DNA of 8,480 nucleotides, from assembly GCA_945876015.1 (NCBI GenBank), contig CAMCNM010000073.1:1-8480 (forward strand), read 5' to 3'. This stretch comes from Gemmatimonas phototrophica. Lineage in GTDB: Bacteria > Gemmatimonadota > Gemmatimonadetes > Longimicrobiales > Gaopeijiaceae. The notes beneath the pieces are model-generated. The model was not told the DNA's origin and made no database searches. It worked only from the letters and a program-made list of their open reading frames with translations. Positions 6,476 to 8,480 of this stretch are shown piece by piece; within the stretch, counting starts at the first letter, position 1, and every line of letters starts with the position of its first letter. The translations under genes were made by a program, and so were the position numbers.

Positions 6476-7666
6476 ATGATCATCAAGCATCCTTCCCCCT
6501 CCAAGGCCGAAACGCATCCTTGGGTATCCTTTCGGCTTGACCTCAACAGATTACTCCCAGGGCACTGGGTTCTTCTGGGCGAATGCTCCAGCAAGATTCA
6601 GTATGTGATTGGGACGCCCCTCCTTCCCGAGCTCGCCAAGCGCCTAAACCGCATCTACTTGTCGAAGGGTGTCCACGGAACAGCTGCTATCGAAGGCAAT
6701 ACGCTGACGGAACAACAGGTCGGCCTTCGGCTCCAGGGCGAGCTCGAACTTCCACCGTCGCAGGAGTATCTGGGCAGAGAAATCGACAACCTTCAGCGTG
6801 CCTACGCTCAGATCACGGCTGGGATTCAAGACGCGACCCGAAAGCTCGTCACCGATGCGGAGATCAAGGAGTTCAATGCAACGGTCCTCTCGGGACTTCC
6901 CCTTGATGACGATGTGACTCCTGGTGAGTACGCCAAGAAACAGCACGGCGTAGCGCGATACCGGGCCCCGACGCCTGCCGACATCAGAGTTTTGATGCCA
7001 ACCCTGGTGGACTGGCTGGCAGACGACACCTGGGAGTACGACCTGGCCAGCCCGTTCGCAATACCGATTCTCAGGGCCATAATGGCCCACCTATACATCG
7101 CATGGATCCATCCGTTCGGTGACGGCAACGGAAGGACTGCCCGGCTACTCGAGGCCGATCTCTTGGCGCGCTGTGGTGTCCCCGCGATTTCTTACCACAT
7201 CCTCTCCTCGCATTACAATCAAACCAGGAGTGAGTACTACCGCGTCCTGGGGCGGACCAGTGCCATCCCAGAAGGTGATCCCTTGGCCTTCATCGATTAT
7301 GCGCTTCAGGGTCTGGTAGATGGACTCCGCAAGCAGGTCACGGAGATCAAGGCGCAGCACAGGGCCGTAGTGTGGCGTGATTTTGTGTACGATCATTTCC
7401 GCGACGCGGGCGCAGAGCGTCGCGCTCGCCTTACCCGCCTCGCGATCGACCTTTCTTCACAAGAAGAGGCGGTGCCCCGCTCGAAGCTTTGGGTAATCAC
7501 GCAGCGTGTGGCAGAGCTCTACCAGGGGCGAACACCCAAGACAATTTCTCGTGACATTGGGGAGCTGCTGAGAGCGAGGCTGGTACGTCGCGAGGGAAAT
7601 GGGTACGTGGCCAATGTCGAACGCATCGAGGCGTTTGAGCCTTCAGCACGCGACCGAGCCCACTAA
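6476..7666 (+). CDS. Fic-domain protein (putative AMPylase) with inhibitory motif and C-terminal winged helix
   Basis: 396 aa. The Fic core motif HPFGDGNGRTAR (212-223) is complete, with catalytic H212, metal ligand D216 and phosphate-binding residues N218, R220 and R223. Upstream, TAAIEGN (69-75) fits the inhibitory (S/T)xxxE(G/N) motif, with E73 as the residue that blocks ATP gamma-phosphate binding; its N-terminal position makes this a self-inhibited (class II) Fic protein. An N-terminal Fic_N-like region spans about 1-110. The C-terminus (about 310-380) looks like a winged helix: PKTISRDIGELLRARLV, then the wing RREGNGYVAN. Family members transfer AMP to hydroxyl side chains, or remove it; the target here is unknown. 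No separate antitoxin (FicA-like) gene adjoins it, which fits intramolecular inhibition. GAAAGG (6467-6472) lies 3 nt before ATG, a short spacing, but no other in-frame start is near. G+C is about 55% in sampled lines, far below the flanking genes, which suggests transfer. Confidence 0.9.
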   Translation: MIIKHPSPSKAETHPWVSFRLDLNRLLPGHWVLLGECSSKIQYVIGTPLLPELAKRLNRIYLSKGVHGTAAIEGNTLTEQQVGLRLQGELELPPSQEYLGREIDNLQRAYAQITAGIQDATRKLVTDAEIKEFNATVLSGLPLDDDVTPGEYAKKQHGVARYRAPTPADIRVLMPTLVDWLADDTWEYDLASPFAIPILRAIMAHLYIAWIHPFGDGNGRTARLLEADLLARCGVPAISYHILSSHYNQTRSEYYRVLGRTSAIPEGDPLAFIDYALQGLVDGLRKQVTEIKAQHRAVVWRDFVYDHFRDAGAERRARLTRLAIDLSSQEEAVPRSKLWVITQRVAELYQGRTPKTISRDIGELLRARLVRREGNGYVANVERIEAFEPSARDRAH

Positions 7667-7703
7667 TCCCTGGGCTATGGCGTCTAGCCGCGGGGCTCGG
7701 TCG
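7651..7703. terminator. Nested inverted repeat between convergent fic and PCD genes (candidate bidirectional terminator)
   Basis: CGACCGAGCCC (7651-7661) and GGGCTCGGTCG (7693-7703) are an exact 11-bp inverted repeat. Inside the 31-nt loop, GGCTA (7673-7677) and TAGCC (7685-7689) form a second hairpin with a 7-nt loop. The left arm overlaps the last codons of fic. The site sits exactly where two convergent genes meet, so it would form a stem in both transcripts. Neither side has a T-tract, so the terminator role is inferred from position and stem strength. Confidence 0.45.
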
Positions 7704-7712
7704 GGAGAGAGA

Positions 7713-8003
7713 TCAGCCCGCCGAGGACGAGTGATCCACGGCGCGGGCAAGCTTGAGATCCCGCTCGGTCACACCGCCGGCGTCGTGGCTCGAGAGGCGG
7801 AGCTTCACCTTGTCGAAGCGGATGTCGATGTCGGGGTGGTGGTTCATGTCGTCCGCCAGGCCCGCCACTCGATTCAAGAACACAATCGCCGCGCGGAAGG
7901 TCGGGAACTTGTACTCCTTCGCGATCGTGTTGCCTTCCTTCGCCCACCCGTTCTGCGCCTGGAGCCAGCCGTTGAGGGTTTCTTTGTCGAGTGGCTTGGA
8001 CAC
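7713..8003 (-). CDS. Pterin-4a-carbinolamine dehydratase
   Basis: 96 aa, typical of the family (about 95-110). The conserved centre reads FPTFRAAIVFLNRVAGLAD, then DMNHHPDIDIRFDKVKLRLSSHDAGGVTERD (given in parts here: MNHHPDI, KVKLRLSSHDAGG, VTERDLKLA). The HHP pair and the later SSH histidine are the known active-site positions. The enzyme dehydrates 4a-hydroxytetrahydropterin, recycling the cofactor of aromatic amino acid hydroxylases; the same fold acts as the DCoH coactivator in animals. The start is GTG at 8003, giving VSKPLDKETLNGWL, the usual family N-terminus, with AGGAG (plus-strand CTCCT 8011-8015) 7 nt upstream. The frame is open further upstream to 8150, but that part is not family-like. 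No aromatic hydroxylase gene is in the window, so its partner is unknown. It is convergent with fic and divergent from the tRNA unit. Confidence 0.93.
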   Translation of the reverse strand: MSKPLDKETLNGWLQAQNGWAKEGNTIAKEYKFPTFRAAIVFLNRVAGLADDMNHHPDIDIRFDKVKLRLSSHDAGGVTERDLKLARAVDHSSSAG

Positions 8004-8093
8004 GGGCGTACTCCTGGATCGGGAAATGAGGGCTTTGCCCGTGGCCAACCCCGCAGGGGGGTGGGAGTGCCTTTCCCAGGCGTCCATAAGGGG

Positions 8094-8122
8094 TTGAAGC
8101 CCCACCCGGGGGCCGGTACATT
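8094..8122 (+). promoter_or_regulatory. Putative sigma70-type promoter of the tRNA-Glu/tRNA-Val unit
   Basis: TTGAAG (8094-8099) and TACATT (8117-8122) match the -35 and -10 consensus at 4 of 6 positions each and are separated by exactly 17 nt. Transcription would start near 8129, about 25 nt before tRNA-Glu. The bases after the -10 are GC-rich, as is usual for stable-RNA promoters under stringent control. Placement upstream of the tRNAs supports the call; the hexamers alone would be modest evidence. Confidence 0.5.
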
Positions 8123-8153
8123 TCGCGTCCTGTCTGATCCGCACGGCCATCCC

Positions 8154-8226
8154 GCCCCCATCGTCTAGTGGCCTAGGACATCTGGTTCTCAGCCAGAAAA
8201 CCGGGGTTCGATCCCCCGTGGGGGTA
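8154..8226 (+). tRNA. tRNA-Glu (anticodon CTC)
   Basis: 73 nt with a full cloverleaf. The acceptor arm is GCCCCCA (8154-8160) with TGGGGGT (8219-8225), in which the terminal pair is a G-U wobble. The D arm contains GTCTAGTGGCCTAGGAC. The anticodon stem TCTGG/CCAGA (8181-8185, 8193-8197) encloses loop TTCTCAG, anticodon CTC at 8188-8190, reading GAG. The T arm is CGGGG, loop TTCGATC, CCCCG (8202-8218). The discriminator is A8226 and CCA is not encoded. It lies 13 nt upstream of tRNA-Val. Confidence 0.95.
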
Positions 8227-8239
8227 TGAGCACGTCGCA

Positions 8240-8312
8240 GGTCGCTTAGCTCAGCTGGTAGAGCACCACGTTCACATCGTGGGGGTCGCTGGTTCGAGCC
8301 CAGCAGCGACCA
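8240..8312 (+). tRNA. tRNA-Val (anticodon CAC)
   Basis: 73 nt with a full cloverleaf. The acceptor stem GGTCGCT (8240-8246) pairs perfectly with AGCGACC (8305-8311), and the discriminator is A8312. The anticodon stem CCACG/CGTGG encloses loop TTCACAT, anticodon CAC, reading GTG. The T arm is GCTGG, loop TTCGAGC, CCAGC (8288-8304). CCA is not encoded. It is the second gene of the tRNA unit and is followed by an intrinsic terminator. Confidence 0.95.
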
Positions 8313-8324
8313 TGTGGAGTAAAG

Positions 8325-8364
8325 AGCGCCGCGGGGGATGACTCCCTGCGGCGCTTCGTATTTG
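8325..8364 (+). terminator. Intrinsic terminator of the tRNA unit
   Basis: A 13-bp stem (8325-8337 with 8343-8355), starting AGCGCCGC and ending GCGGCGCT, closes a 5-nt loop ATGAC. Two of the pairs are G-U. A short T-rich tail follows (TCGTATTTG, 8356-8364). It begins 13 nt after tRNA-Val. The putative group II intron starts within this tail, so the original T-run may continue on the far side of the intron. Confidence 0.75.
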
Positions 8365-8480
8365 TACGCCCGGCATGGGCGGTAGCCAGGAGGTGAGAGT
8401 CCTCCCGGGACCTGGTCGCAGGGACCGAAGTGAACCGCAAGGCGCCGACCGCGAGGGGAGCGCTGAAGGAAGCGGGTAGC
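8364..8480 (+). mobile_element. Group II intron, 5' end (domain I), partial
   Basis: From GTACG at 8364, close to the group II 5' consensus GUGYG, the sequence shows hallmarks of domain I. The hairpin CGCCC-ggcat-GGGCG comes first. Next is the conserved GGTGAGAGTCC (within 8392-8402) inside an AGGA...TCCT stem, enclosed by CCAGG/CCTGG pairing. Then come GAAGTGAACCGCAAGG and finally GCTGAAGGAAGCGGG near the end. These blocks recur, in this order, at the head of many bacterial and organellar-type group II introns. No ORF is expected this early; the reverse transcriptase/maturase would be encoded past the window edge in domain IV. The 5' boundary was set by the GTACG match and is uncertain by a few bases. 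The class (C by location, chloroplast-like or B by sequence) cannot be decided here. Confidence 0.75.

Noticed and set aside
6476..7666. Fic as the toxin of a two-gene toxin-antitoxin pair
   Set aside because: No small antitoxin frame precedes or follows it, and the inhibitory motif is already in the same protein.
6325..7692. Possible direct-repeat attachment sites flanking fic (CGTCAGCTAGCGCG and CGTCTAGCCGCG)
   Set aside because: The match needs gaps, falls in GC-rich sequence where such similarity is frequent, and one copy is within the HAD stop region; too weak for an att site.
7599..8168. Plus-strand frame of 189 codons across the PCD gene
   Set aside because: It runs antisense to the clear pterin dehydratase, overlaps the end of fic and reaches into the tRNA, with no domain of its own.
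8246..8440. Small minus-strand frame across tRNA-Val, terminator and intron head
   Set aside because: It covers three structured RNA features and has no start signal or recognisable content.

Overview
The window comes from a high-GC bacterium. Sampled lines in the main operon reach about 80% G+C, and both gene ends and gene starts overlap tightly. No gene here fixes the phylum. A bacterial X-family polymerase with a PHP domain, an enoyl-ACP reductase of the plant/chlamydial type and the high GC would suit an environmental lineage such as Gemmatimonadota, Eisenbacteria or Myxococcota, but this is only a guess.

Region 1 (1-6334) is a plus-strand run of six genes that looks like one transcription unit: the 3' end of NAD+-dependent DNA ligase (ligA), an X-family DNA polymerase/PHP protein (polX), a DUF2157-like membrane protein, enoyl-ACP reductase (fabI), a class III PLP aminotransferase and a HAD-family phosphatase. 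Junctions overlap by 1 to 4 nt (TAGTG at ligA/polX, ATGA at polX/DUF2157 and aminotransferase/HAD). The exception is a 62-nt gap before fabI. LigA and PolX make biochemical sense together, since one fills gaps and the other seals them. The later genes are general metabolism. The aminotransferase has no ATG, GTG or TTG start where its conserved N-terminus requires one, and a CTG start is proposed.

Region 2 (about 6335-7700) holds one Fic-domain protein with its own inhibitory motif and a probable C-terminal winged helix. Base composition drops clearly here (about 40-55% G+C in sampled lines), so it looks horizontally acquired. Inverted repeats lie on both sides: one in the 5' leader, and a nested one between fic and the convergent gene.

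Region 3 (7713-8003, minus strand) is a small pterin-4a-carbinolamine dehydratase gene, convergent with fic.

Region 4 (8094-8480, plus strand) is a compact tRNA unit: a sigma70-like promoter, tRNA-Glu(CTC), tRNA-Val(CAC) and a strong intrinsic terminator. Just behind the terminator, and running off the window, is what looks like the 5' end of a group II intron. Insertion right after a terminator hairpin is typical of class C group II introns, although the class cannot be decided from 117 nt.

No CRISPR array, insertion sequence or clearly new multi-gene system is visible. The best leads are the intron head, the non-canonical start codon, the plant-like FabI and the foreign-looking Fic gene.
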